19,447 nucleotides of DNA from Zopfochytrium polystomum (GCA_025765615.1 JAIVFJ010000610.1:1-19447); one strand, 5' to 3'. Positions 1 to 9,732 are shown, counted from the first letter of the stretch. The notes: generated by a model from the sequence alone, not told the origin. Translations and numbers: made by a program.

Positions 1-627
<627 letters not shown>

Positions 628-784
628 AATCTGTTAGACAAAGACAACGCATTGATCCTTCCTTTTCCGATTTTTCCGCCGAGTTTTGATTGGGCACCAA
701 AGACAAAAAATTAGCCCCCCCCTCACTAATTGCAATTAGGAAAACAGTTTACCCGCAAAGCCTTGTTTTCTTTAGTAGATTGAT
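628..784 (-). repeat. Dispersed repeat R1, reverse copy
   Basis: The reverse complement of this segment matches 9446-9618 over about 160 bp. Shared blocks include ATCAATCTACTAAAGAAAAC, CTAATTGCAATTAG, TTTTTTGTCTTTGGTGCCCA and GGAAAAATCGG-like sequence. In both copies it leads straight into a CT-rich array. The 14-bp palindrome CTAATTGCAATTAG lies in the middle. No coding capacity is seen. It could be the end of a non-autonomous element. It sits just 3' of the last visible exon of the chromodomain gene, probably inside an intron. Confidence 0.85.
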
Positions 785-816
785 AAAGAAATAAATAAAT
801 AAATAAATAAATAAAA
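785..816. repeat. AAAT tetranucleotide run
   Basis: About seven AAAT units separate repeat R1 from the GT donor-like sequence of the chromodomain gene. Such A-rich tails can mark the end of a retroposed copy, but no target duplication was found. Confidence 0.6.
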
Positions 817-822
817 GCTCAC

Positions 823-3578
823 CTCGCTATCCCCTTGAACCCCCCGCCGCCGCCCGCCACCTCAGCACAATCAAATACTGGCCCGGGTCCGCCGCGCCGT
901 TCCTGTTGCTCGCGCTCACCACTTCCTGCAAAAACGGGTCCCAGTTCAACGCGGAACGCACCCGCGCGGGAAGGTCCGCTTCGGAGAGGTACTGGGACTT
1001 GACGGAGCCGGGCGCCGGCGCCGGCGGGGACGAGGAGGATGAGGATGAGGATGCGGGTACGGGTAAGGGTAAGGGCGGGTTGCTGCCAGCCGGTGCGGCT
1101 GAGGGCGACATGGAGGAGAGCGAGGAGAGGGAGGAAGAGGAGGATGAGGAGGAGGAGGACGAGGAAAGGGAGGATGCAGATGAAGTCGACGCCGACGTCG
1201 TCGACGTCGGTGCGACGATCGAGTTGAACGTGGCCCGTCCCGCCCCCGCCGCGGTTGCTGCAGCTGCAGAAGAAGACTCTCGCTCGCGCTTCGCCCCGCC
1301 GCCGCCAGACCCCACCGCCGCCGCCGCCGCCGCCGCTCCCTCTCCCTCTCCGTTCGGCGGCTCCTCCGCCTCCGCCTCCACCTTGCGCTTCTTCCGCTCC
1401 GTCTTGACACCAGCTGCACCACCCTCGTCTTCGGCCGCCGCAGCCGACGACCGCCGCTGCCGCGCCGGTCGCGTCGGCGTCGGCGTCGGCGACGACGGCG
1501 ACGGGCACTTGTCGGACCGGACCCGCTTGGCGCGGTACGCTGGTATTGTTTGTTTGGTTTTTGTTTGGTTTTTTTTTTTTTTTGATTTTTTTTTGATGTG
1601 TTAATGTTCGTATGTGAGACCCCAACGAAGCAAGGAAAGGAAGAACGCACGACACACACACACAGACAGAAAACACATCATCACACACACTCACCCTCCT
1701 GCACGTCGCCACGGTACGCCTCATGCGGATCGTACGTCGGGTCCGTCCGCTTCCGCTTCTTGCCGCTCCCGTTCCCTCCACCGCCGCTCCGCCGCGGCCG
1801 CCGCCGTCCGCCCGCGCCACCACCACCACCGTCGTCGTCATCGTCGTCATAGTCCGCACCACCCCCGCCGTCATCATCGTCGTCGTCGTCGTCGTCGTCC
1901 TCGCCGTCCTCGCGCTTGTAAGCGACGTCGTCGCCGTCGTCCGTCGGACTATATGTCGACTTCGTAGCCGCCGTCCCCGCTGCCGTCGCGTCTTCGTACA
2001 CGCCAACGTCGTACCCTCCGTCGTCGTCGTCGTCAAACTCGTCATAGTAGTTGTGCTCGCCCGAATCCCCCCTTCTCCCTCCTCTTCCGCCCCTGCCGCG
2101 TCCACCGCCGCACTTCGGCTCCGACAAGCTCGCAATGACCGCCAGCGCGTTGAGGCTCGTCGCCGCCGCCGCCGCCGCCGCCCGTTTCGACTTGAGCGGC
2201 GGCCGACGCCGCCGCGCTGCTGCTGCTGCCCCGCCCGTCTCGTCTGCCGCCGCGTCCTGCCGCCCAAGAAGCTGCGCGAGCACGTGCGCGGGGAGTTCCG
2301 GCTTGCCGCCGATCTTGCGGTAGTACTTCTCGAGCACCGTCGGATTATTTTTTTTTTTTTTTTTGATTTTTGTGATACGTGAGACGTGTGTGTGATTTGC
2401 AGAGGTTTACACACGCAAGCCCCCCACGCACCGATCTCTTCTCCCTCTCACCTGAAAGTTCTCCTCCGGCTCCCACGTGTCGTCGCCGGCGCCCCACCCT
2501 TTCCACCGCACCCGGTACTTTACGATAAACTCGCCGTCCTCGCGCTCGTCCACCCAGTCGTGCGACACTATCTTTTCCACAACGTACACGTCGTTGGCGC
2601 CCGCACCGCCGTTGGCGTCCTTTGCCGCCGCCGCCGCCGACTCCGCCGAGTCGCCGCCGTCGAGCGGCTCGCCGTCAGGTCCGACCCCGAGTTCCGCGAG
2701 GAGACGCGGCACGGCCGGAGGGCCAGAAGGTAGTAACCCTTTCTCCTTCAGCTCGCGCATCATCTTGTACTTTGCGAGCCGCGCCGCCGTCGCCGTCGCC
2801 GTGCGCTCACGCCCGGTTTGCCTGGCGCCGGCCTTCGCCCGGGGCTTTCTGGTCGAAGACGACGACGACGAGGAGAGAGGAGGAAGACTTTTTCGGCCGG
2901 CGCGCCGGTGTTGTTGTCGTCGTCGAAGTGGTCGCCGGCGGGCGGCGGCGGCGCCTCGACGGTGGTGGTGGTGGTGGAGTCACCGGCGCCCGCATCCGCG
3001 CCGCAGAGTGGCGCGTCGTCGTCGTCGTCGTCTGCGCGCGCTTCCGCCCCGTCCCCCGTCGTCGTCTCAGTCGCGTGCCGTCCATCCGCCGCCGGCCCCG
3101 TCGTCGTCGTCACCAATGCCGTTGCCACCGCCGCCGCCGCCCAGTGCAGCGCCCATGACGGCGTCTACAAACGCGGGTGCCCCCGGATCGACCGGATCCG
3201 CCCCGTCCGCGTCCGCGGGTCCTGCTTCGGAAACGCCTCCCCCGTCGCCGCCGCCGGTGGCCGTGCTGCGCGGGATCGCAAACGACGGCAGCGGCGGCGG
3301 CGCCGTACCCCTCCCGTCGCCAACGGCAACCCCACCCCCGCCACCGCCACCACCACACCCCTGCCACTAGCGCTGCCGACCGCGTTCATGTCCAGAACGT
3401 CCTCCAGCTGCAGCGTCGCGGGGTTCCCCGCGTCCACCAAAGCTGCCGACGGCGAACGCGACAACAATGGTGGCGGCGGCGTCGGCGACGACGGGAAGGG
3501 CACCGTGTGCGACGCGGAGCTGTCGTCTTGCTGCGGTGCCAAAGAGCTGCTGCTGCTGCTGCTGCCGCCGTTAGGCAT
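823..3578 (-). CDS. Chromodomain nuclear protein (HP1/CDY-like reader), 3' end probably outside the window
   Basis: A chromodomain is clear at about 2453-2630: VYVVEKIVSHDWVDE, then KYRVRWKGWG and DDTWEPEENFQ, with the aromatic cage residues Y, W and W/E of methyl-lysine readers. It is followed by acidic Asp-rich runs, a basic stretch GKKRKRTDPTYDPHEAYRG and a second basic patch KTERKKRKVE, both likely nuclear localisation signals. The last exon ends with WDPFLQEVVSASNRNG...QYLIVLRWR, which resembles the first strands of a chromo-shadow domain. The suggested start is the ATG at 3576-3578, before a Ser-rich N-terminus (MPNGGSSSSSSS). Visible exons are about 2452-3578, 1695-2328 and 823/827-1539. 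Between 2760 and 3370 the sensible acidic/Ser-rich frame changes at least three times, so that exon cannot be read as one ORF. The direct frame stops at 827-829 (TAG). Dropping one G from the preceding G6 run leads instead to a strong donor GAG|GTGAGC at 823, which suggests the gene continues leftwards. Chromatin reading of methylated histone is the inferred role. The domain is certain, the gene ends are not. Confidence 0.85.
1540..1694 (-). other. Intron in chromodomain gene
   Basis: Donor GAGG|GTGAGTGTG and acceptor AATACCAG|CGTACC join the exons in frame (phase 1), linking the Asp-rich/NLS exon to the exon reading AYRAKRVRSDKC. On the sense strand the 3' third is dominated by two A runs where a pyrimidine tract would be expected. 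Confidence 0.8.
2329..2451 (-). other. Intron in chromodomain gene, unclear 3' splice site
   Basis: The donor FQ|GTGAGAGGG is strong. The only AG in range gives ENFQ|KYYRKIGG in phase 0. However, the preceding codons NPTVLE are what a chromodomain C-terminal helix would be expected to contain, and they are immediately preceded by a run of A ending in TAAT with no AG. Either the helix is shortened or the acceptor is non-canonical or miscalled. Confidence 0.6.
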
Positions 3579-3781
3579 CTGCGGAGATGGTGGCGTGAAA
3601 GAAGAGGAAGAAGAAAAAAAGAAGAAGAGGAGGTGGTGGAGGACGAAGATGCAAAGGATTCGGCAAACGACGGAAGCGATTGGAGCGAGGGTGCCGGCGC
3701 GTCCTCCTCGTCCCGAGCGACGGCGGCACCACCTCGCCGTCTCCCTCTGCCTCTTCCCTGTCATCATCGTGGTCGTCATCG
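3579..3781 (-). other. Junction between GNL1 tail and chromodomain start
   Basis: No clear intergenic spacer, TATA box or polyadenylation signal is visible. On the minus strand one frame here reads ARDEEDAPAPSLQSLPSF and then a Ser/Thr run, like an acidic GNL1 tail. A pyrimidine-rich stretch ending CATCTCCGCAG then abuts the putative start ATG of the next gene. This could be a 5' leader, an intron 3' end or part of a fused gene. Confidence 0.4.
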
Positions 3782-3969
3782 TCACATCGTCATCATCGTC
3801 ATCGCCATCGCCATCATCATTCGCTCGACCGCCTTCCTCCTTCTCCTCCCCCTTCCCCACGCCCTCACCCTCCGCGTCCGGCCCGCTCTCCGCGCCACCG
3901 CCCTCCTCTTTTTCCCCCGCACCACCCCGGCTCTCCACCGCGCCTGCTCCTTCTTCTTCTTCTTCCTCT

Positions 3970-4006
<37 letters not shown>

Positions 4007-6992
4007 GCGCTGCCGCTTGTGCTCCACCCGCGCTGCCTCGGCCGCCACGAAAAACCCGGGCGGCTTGAACCCGAGCAGCAGCCGCCCGTCGTTGGCCATC
4101 CAGAGTATCAGGTTCGCCGCGCGGTACACGTCCGGCCGTGCCACGCGCGGCGTGAGGAATCCGCGAGACAGCGCGTATCTTAGTTTTTTTTTTGTTTTTT
4201 TTTTTTTTTTTGAACGGTCGAGCGGGCGATGTGGAAAGCCATATGAGAGAGTGGCTCAGTCAGAGTACTTGTATGTGTGTGTGTGCGTGTGTGTGTTTGT
4301 GTGAAGAAGTGAAAACTACACCCACATTCGCAAATCGACCACGCCGACCACTCAAACTCCTTCGGGTCCGCGTCCTCTGGCAGCTTCAGCATCAATACCC
4401 TTTCGATCGGCACGCGCTCTGCGAGGTACCGCACCGCCGAGTACGGCTCCTGCACCTGCGCAATCTTGTACATGCCCGAGAGGATCTTTTTTTTTATTTT
4501 TTTATTTTTTTTTTTTTTTTTTGGAAAAAGCGCGAGAGGTGGGGGCGCAAAAAGTCGACGAGGCGCGGAGGAAGGGTGTTACCGAACACCCCAGTTGAAA
4601 AATATTTTGCACGTCCAGACAACTAGGGGTCACAGAGAACAAACAAGCAAACACGCAAGATTGTTACCTGCAGCGGTTTCGGCAACACGCTGGGGAACAC
4701 CAGTCCCGGGCAGTCGCAAAGCCGCAGGTTCTTGGTGAGGTGGATGGTCTGAAAGTGTTTCGTGTGGCCGGGGGTGCTTGACGTCGAGACGACCTTCCTG
4801 CTCATGATGCCGTTCATCAGCGACGACCTTGCCAACGTTCCTTTGGGTGGGAATAGTCAAAGAAAAAAAGGGATGGGGGACGTTAGCGGTTTTGGGATGG
4901 TTCGCCTCGCACTTGAAAGCGTTGAAGGTCTTACGGGTGTCCAACGAGGCCGATGGTGACGAGGCCCTCAGCCGCTACCACATCCTCCGGCGAGGTTGCA
5001 GCCTCCGATGCTTTCGATGCACAGAAATATAAAAGTGAGTGCTACAACAGCCAGCCTTTCAACGCTGGGGAAAAATAAAATAAAAATAAAATAAACAGAA
5101 AACACACCTGGGTCGTCATCCTCACTTTGCTCCTGCTCCGCCTCCTCTTCCACCCTTTCCTCAAACCCCATCATCCCCCTCCCCCTCTTCCCGCCCTTCT
5201 TCCTCGACCTCATCATCGCCCTTTCCAGCTCCCTCCTCCGCCTCCACCCCTCCGCCGCTCCTCCTCTACCGCCGCATCTTGGCCTCCTCCGACGCAATCA
5301 ACGCGGTTCCAGTCCACGTCGACCTTCTTCTTGTTCTCCGCCCCAACGCTCGCCTGCGCGCCTACGTCGCGGCACGCCTGAGCACCGCGGAAACCCCGAC
5401 CCGCGGATGTACCGCGCCATCGTCTTTGGGATGCGCTTGCGCGTCGGTTGGGTGTGCTGGGAAACCGCTTTGGCGAGGGGTCGGCGTTGGCGTTTTCGTT
5501 GTTGTTGCCGTTGTCGTCGTCGTCGTCGCCCGTCGTCGTCTTCCGAGGACGAGACGCCAATCTGGGCTTCGCGGGGGTATACGCTAAAGGAGGCAAGGTG
5601 GAGTTCGGGGTAGAGAGACTTGAAGTTGGATTTCCAGGCGGCGAGAGTTTCCGGGTCGACGAGGGTCAATCTGACGGTTTGTTGGAGGGTGAGCTGCTGT
5701 GAAGAGAGAGTGACATCTGTGGAGGGGGTCTGCACGCACCTTGTTGAAAACGAGAACGAGGCTTTTCTTCATCTCATTGACGACATGGTTGTAGAGTGTT
5801 GGTGGAAAGTGCAGAATCGGGTGGCGCGAGTCGACCACAAAGAGAACAATGTCGCTGTGCGAAGGAGTGCAGCAAAGTCAGGAACGTACCAACAACATAC
5901 AACCCAGCAAGAAAGTAAAAGCTCACGAGATCTCAACGACGCGCCAGAGCTGCCTCCACACCTCCAAGTTGTGCTCAAAGTAGCTGAGCTGCTCTGCGGG
6001 CCAGCGGTCGTACACGCGACCCATCCACGCTGCAAACTCCGCCTCTTCCCGCGACTCCAACGTCTCCTTCGATTCGCCCGGCGACCACGGCGGGCGCTTT
6101 GGAAAGTCGATGACGGCGCCGTTCGGGTACAAGTCGTCCATGCCGATTTCCAGCGCCGTCTGTTCACATGGGAGTACAGCAAAGTGAGCGTTTTGAACGC
6201 ACATTGGGATCGGGGGTGAAAAGTGGGGAAAGTAATCAAACCGGAGGAACTCGCTTCAGCGGCATCCGGCTCGCCCTCTTCCGCTCCTCGATCTCGGCCG
6301 ACGTCAGCTTGGCAATCACCGACACGAGCCTTTCCTCCGAATTCGATTTGCGCGCCATTACCGGGATCTTTCGCGTCAGCCAACCATGCTTTAAGTCACA
6401 AACCCTCAATTCCCCCATCGAAACAGGTCGACTCACCGGTGCGCCTCGCTCTTCCCCCTCACCTCCGCCGCCACCGATGCGGACCCGCGCGGATCGCCGC
6501 CGGGCCACAACGTCTTGGCGCACCGCGCGTGGCCGCCGCTGCCGCCGCCGCCGCCGTCCGCGGGCTTCCCGCTCTGCGTGCGGCGGCGCGAGCGGGGGCC
6601 GTGCGCGCCGCCCGCGCCGTCGTGGGCGGCGGAAGCGCGGTGGGTGTGGGTGTGGTTGTGGTTGTGGTTGTGGTTGCTGTTGTTGTTGTTGTTGTTGGTG
6701 TTGTGAGTGTGGTTGTGGCGGTGGTGGTTGCGGTGGCTGTCAGCTGCTGCGCCGTCGGGCGACCCCGCCGCCGCATCATTGTTGCCGTCTTTGCCGGCGG
6801 AGGTGGCAATGGCGCTGGCCCCGTCAACGTCCCCGTCGACCGCGATGGTGGTGGTGTCGTCATTGTCCACGCCACGGTCATCGCCGTCCTCGCCGTCCTC
6901 GCCGTCCTCGCCGTCACTGCCGGTCGAGGGCAAGTTGCTGCTGCTGCTGCTGCTGCAGTTGCTGGTGCGAGTGGTTGCGCTCGCGCGCGCTT
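3782..6992 (-). CDS. GNL1: GNL1-family circularly permuted GTPase (MMR1/HSR1 type), multi-exon
   Basis: Order of motifs (circularly permuted): LYPNGAVIDFPKRPPWSP and YFEHNLEVWRQLWRVVEIS; then DIVLFVVDSRHPI; FNK|ID (G4, NKxD); LVTIGLVGHPNVGK|SSLMNG (G1/P-loop); STPGHTKHFQT (G2); LCDCPGLVFPS (G3, DxPG); YKIAQVQEPYSAVRYLAERVP; and the family signature DVYRAANLILWMANDGRLL...KPPGF. This is the usual GNL1/YawG layout; the family acts in nucleolar ribosome assembly. Exons are 6463-6992, 6242-6367, 5927-6159, 5740-5854, 5108-5670, 4935-5010, 4668-4840, 4322-4485 and 3782-4178. The N-terminal exon is Asn/His/Asp-rich (DGEDGEDGEDGDD) and begins at the hAT terminus, so the true start may be lost. An internal ATG lies at 6356-6358. 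Probable single extra bases lie near 5664, 5530, 5248, 5167 and 4827, and the direct frame ends in a basic tail although another frame gives an acidic one. The family call is very secure. Intactness is not. Confidence 0.9.
4179..6462 (-). other. Intron set of the GNL1 gene
   Basis: Eight introns are inferred from protein continuity: 6368-6462, 6160-6241, 5855-5926, 5671-5739, 5011-5107, 4841-4934, 4486-4667 and 4179-4321. Donors include GTGAGG, GTGAGC, GTGCGT, GTGTGT, GTAAGA, GTAACA and GTGTAG; all acceptors are AG. At 6160-6241 the donor could instead lie 9 bases upstream, and at 5671-5739 an alternative acceptor exists at 5697. The two introns nearest the 3' end carry long sense-strand A runs just before the acceptor. 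Confidence 0.8.
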
Positions 6993-7018
6993 CAGGGCCA
7001 GCTGTTTTCAGGGTTGTT

Positions 7019-7135
7019 ATTTGGACAGCCAAAGACAGTGCCTTTTTTTGTCCATTTTGGACATTGTCCTTGCCTGGACAAAAAGGGCGTCGGCTCTGTC
7101 TCTGGATCTGGTTCATTTTGGACTGTCCAAAATGC
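7019..7135. repeat. hAT subterminal palindromic repeats
   Basis: Several overlapping copies of a GGACA/TGTCC core lie close to the hAT terminus: TTTGGACAGCCAAAG, TTTGTCCATTTTGGACA, TTGTCCTTGCCTGGACAA and the near-perfect palindrome TTTTGGACTGTCCAAAA. Subterminal repeats of this kind are transposase-binding sites in hAT elements, and that function is inferred here. Confidence 0.6.
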
Positions 7136-8727
7136 TGCCTTTTTTTGTTTTTGACTGAAAATAAAATTTTTTTCGTTTTGGTTTGCAATCAACTGCAATT
7201 CGTTTATTTTCCTTCCCCTTCTTCCCCCAGCTGGCTCCCGTAATCCCCAAACACACTTCCATTGAATAACCCAACAACTCGTTCTTAACAAAGGTGTAAA
7301 GCTCAGCTCCCTCAAGCTGAGCCATATTTGTAACAACAAAGACAACCTTTTCAATCACGTCGTCCCAAAGGCGATTGCGTGCATCAGTGTGGATGCGGGC
7401 AAACAAAGAGAAATTCCGTTCTGACGCAGCGCTTGAAGTTGTGATGGAGAATGCCTTCAGTGCAATCGGACGGAGTCTCGGGAATTCGGAACCTCGAGTG
7501 AGCCAAAAACTCTGATGGCGTCAGCTTCCTGTTTTCGATGTTTCCCCAATAGATTGGCTCGGTATTCTTGATACCATCACACCACAATGTGAATTTCCAA
7601 TATTCTGCGCTGATTTCGCTTTTATCTGTGTCAGTGCTTCCTAAGGCCGCCAGCTTTTCAACCGTCTCGCCTCTTTTGTCTGCAGGGAGGTGGAATCCAC
7701 GGTGAACTGGGTCCAAGAGATAGGCAAAAGCATGCTCATCACGCCGCATAAACGCGAAGCGAGCTTCAACTTTTTTCAGCAGTGCGTCTATCATATCAGC
7801 GGGGAAGCCTTCTAGGCACCGAAATTTGTCCTCAATTCTCCGGAATCCTGCATACACCTCCGAAGCAGGCAGACTGTTGCTTTGGAAGCGAACAAGCTGC
7901 TCGTCAATGGGTGTGAGAATGTCAATTGCCTTTCGTAAATGATCATCGAACTCTCAATTGCTCAGGATACTATATATGTACTGTCGATGTTCACGTTCCT
8001 TTCGCTGGCAGTCCAAGAAGTCAGGGCGAGATGCAGCGACTCGCATCAAAGGTAGAGCGTCGTGGACTGACTTTACAGACTTCAGATATGAAGTCCATCG
8101 TGTAGGAGCTGGCTGGACGAGCCACCGCAAATTTGCCTGCTTCATCTCTTGTCGAAGGCGGCCGCCAATAATTTGCTGATTGGAGAAGAAGACAACAAGA
8201 GTGTGGACGTGAGAGATGCAGTCCGATATATGAATAAGTGGCGAATTCTCGTCCTTGATAACGCAGATGTCCTTGGTGAGAAGATTCAGTCCGTGCGACA
8301 CACAACCACCAGCAAATATTCCTGGTCTTTTTTTCTGAACGAAAGTCCATGCCTTCTTATTTGCGCTGGTATTGTTGGTTACAACACCACCAATGCTGCA
8401 AGTTGGTGCGACTTGATCGATGACTTCGCAAATTTCGTCGGGAAGCTTCTCTGCCGGACGCGTCTCCCCGCTTGAGTTTTTTGAAGTCCAGAAAAACGTA
8501 TGAGGGCCAGAGACTATCATGTAGTCGGTGATCAGCTGCTTGTTGACGTTGATGTAGGAGTCTGTAACAAGACAAGGTGGCTGCTGCGAGCGTCGGAGGG
8601 CTTTAGTCACAAGAGCTTTTGTGGAGTCAAAGATTTCGTCAAGGAGGCCGCCTGCAATGTACTGCCGAGATGGAAGAACAACCTTGGGATTCAACAATTG
8701 AATAGCCTGACGGAAATAGGGATTCTG
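7113..8727 (-). pseudogene. hAT-family transposase remnant (DUF659 plus C-terminal dimerisation region)
   Basis: The homology opens with NPYFRQAIQLLNPKVVLPSR, then the DUF659/RNase H-like core CLVTDSYINVNKQLITDYM, ...VVTNNTSANKKAW and CVSHGLNLLTKDI. It continues through DILTPIDEQLVRFQ and GFRRIEDKF. The C-terminal hAT signature SSAASERNFSLFARIHTDA is followed by RNRLWDDVIEKVVFVV. Three lesions show decay or error. The 5' part is missing, since an in-frame TGA at 8728-8730 lies in foreign repeat. There is a TGA at 7954-7956 in an otherwise continuous frame (SILSN*EFDDHLRK). There is also a one-base shift at a CCC run (GGG at 7480-7482 on the plus strand), after which the SSAASERN frame is open to the stop at 7113. 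The protein would excise and reinsert the element. It is unlikely to be active as written. Confidence 0.9.
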
Positions 8728-8729
8728 TC

Positions 8730-9238
8730 AACAGGTTGTCTGTCTTGCTCTCTGTCTCTGACTCTGTATGTTGGCTGTTGATGGAAAAGGAATAAAATTG
8801 TCTGCAATCTCTCACTCTATCTCTGTCCCTTTCAAGCTGGTGGGGTTGAAGGCGGGAAGCAGCCTCCACAGGGGGGCTCAGGGGGCAGGAGCCCCCATAC
8901 AGAGAAGCGTGATGTGGCTGAACCCTGCTCCCCACCCAACTAAAATACTATTTCTGCTTATGATTTTGCAAAGTCAACTGGGCTGTTGTTTCATCATTCA
9001 ATGATTTGTCACTTTCTGAAAGTGGCAGTGAAATTCAAAAAGGAAGGAAGTCAACAAGCTGTCTGTCTATCTGAGTGGAAGTCAACGGGTTGTCTGTCTA
9101 CCTCCCTCCCTGTCTCTGAGTCTGGGAGTGGCAGTCAACAGGCAGTCAATTGGTTCTCTGTCATCCTCAATGTCTCTTACTCTGGCTTTTGGGCTGTTGG
9201 TGGACAAGTTATCAAATCAGCCGCACCCTATCTCTTTT
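8730..9238. repeat. Interspersed 'GTCAACGGGYTGTCTGTCT' units and CT-rich DNA
   Basis: No gene is seen. Short units around a core GTCAACRGGYTGTCTGTC recur at about 8727, 9048, 9075 and 9136, separated by CT-rich spacer and by one GC-rich hairpin element at 8839-8898. The same unit reappears in 10371-10650. Confidence 0.6.
8839..8898 (+). repeat. GC-rich double-hairpin element, copy 1
   Basis: GTGGGGTTGAAGGCGGGAAG, then CAGGGGGGCTCAGGGGGCAG and GAGCCCCCAT. It shares the TTGA, GGGGGCTCAGGGGG and CAGGAGCCCCC blocks with copies at 9239, 9909 and 10229, and each copy follows CT-rich DNA. This copy lacks the CTGACTC end. Confidence 0.7.
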
Positions 9239-9310
9239 GAGTGGGGGGGTTGAGGGGCATCAGTCCCCCCACAAGGGCTCAGGGGGTTCCTGCCCCTGAC
9301 TCGAAAACAT
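9239..9310 (+). repeat. GC-rich double-hairpin element, copy 2
   Basis: GAGTGGGGGGGTTGAGGGGC, CAGTCCCCCCACAAGGGCTC and GGGGGTTCCTGCCCCTGACTC, followed by GAAAACAT. Two adjacent stems can form: GGGG...CCCC, then CAGGGG...CCCCTG. Confidence 0.75.
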
Positions 9311-9326
9311 TTTTCCCCTATCCCTC

Positions 9327-9440
9327 TACATGGCATGCCACTCACTGCATCATTGTGGACTGCCACACTCTTCAGTATCTTCTTTTTTTCTACTTTTTTT
9401 TTTGGGAAGGATTGCTTATAAGTCAAAGGGCATCCCCTAG
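9327..9440 (+). repeat. Diverged copy of repeat R2
   Basis: GGCATGCCACTC, a poly-T tract, GGAAGGATTGCTTATAAGTC and GGGCATCCCCTAG follow the same order as R2 at 10833-11024. The central part is shortened. It abuts R1 at 9446. Confidence 0.65.
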
Positions 9441-9445
9441 TCATC

Positions 9446-9618
9446 ATCAATCTACTAAAGAAAACAAGGATTTGCAGCTAAACTGATTTTCTAATTGCAA
9501 TTAGTGGAGCAGGGCGGGGGGGTTAATTTTTTGTCTTTGGTGCCCAATCAAAGTTCGGTGGCAAAATCGGAAAAGTAAGGAGCTCAATGCGCTGTCTGTC
9601 CATCAGATATGTCTGTCT
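9446..9618 (+). repeat. Dispersed repeat R1, forward copy
   Basis: This is an inverted copy of 628-784 with the same internal order and the same CTAATTGCAATTAG palindrome. It is followed by the long CT array at 9640-9900. The two R1 copies face each other across the whole chromodomain-GNL1-hAT block. Confidence 0.85.
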
Positions 9619-9700
9619 ATCAGATTGTCTGTCAACCTCCCTGTCTGTAGGACTGGCAGTCAATGGCTGTCTGTCTCTGTCTGTCTCTCTATCGCATCGC

Positions 9701-9732
<32 letters not shown>

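Larger units (their letters stand above)
6993..8727 (-). mobile_element. hAT transposon, 5'-truncated
   Basis: One end is visible: CAGGGCCAGCTGTTTTCAGG at 6993, the CAGGG start being typical of hAT termini. The transposase remnant runs towards it from 8727. No matching inverted terminus was found on the far side. At 8728 the homology stops abruptly against a 'CAACAGGTTGTCTGTC' repeat unit, so the 5' end, including any BED zinc finger, has been removed. The 8 bases outside the terminus (GCGCGCTT) are the candidate half of a target duplication, but the other half is missing. Confidence 0.8.

Noticed and set aside
819..2414. 531-codon minus ORF across the chromodomain gene
   Set aside because: It runs through two introns in the wrong frame and gives basic low-complexity translation; the spliced frame carries the chromodomain and Asp runs.
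2477..4304. Large plus-strand ORFs opposite GNL1 and the chromodomain gene
   Set aside because: Antisense shadows of GC-rich exons; Pro/Arg/Ser homopolymers only.
6168..7158. Plus-strand ORFs of over 300 codons (Cys/Trp/Val runs)
   Set aside because: Antisense of the Asn/His/Asp-rich GNL1 N-terminal exon; homopolymers of C, W and V are not protein-like.
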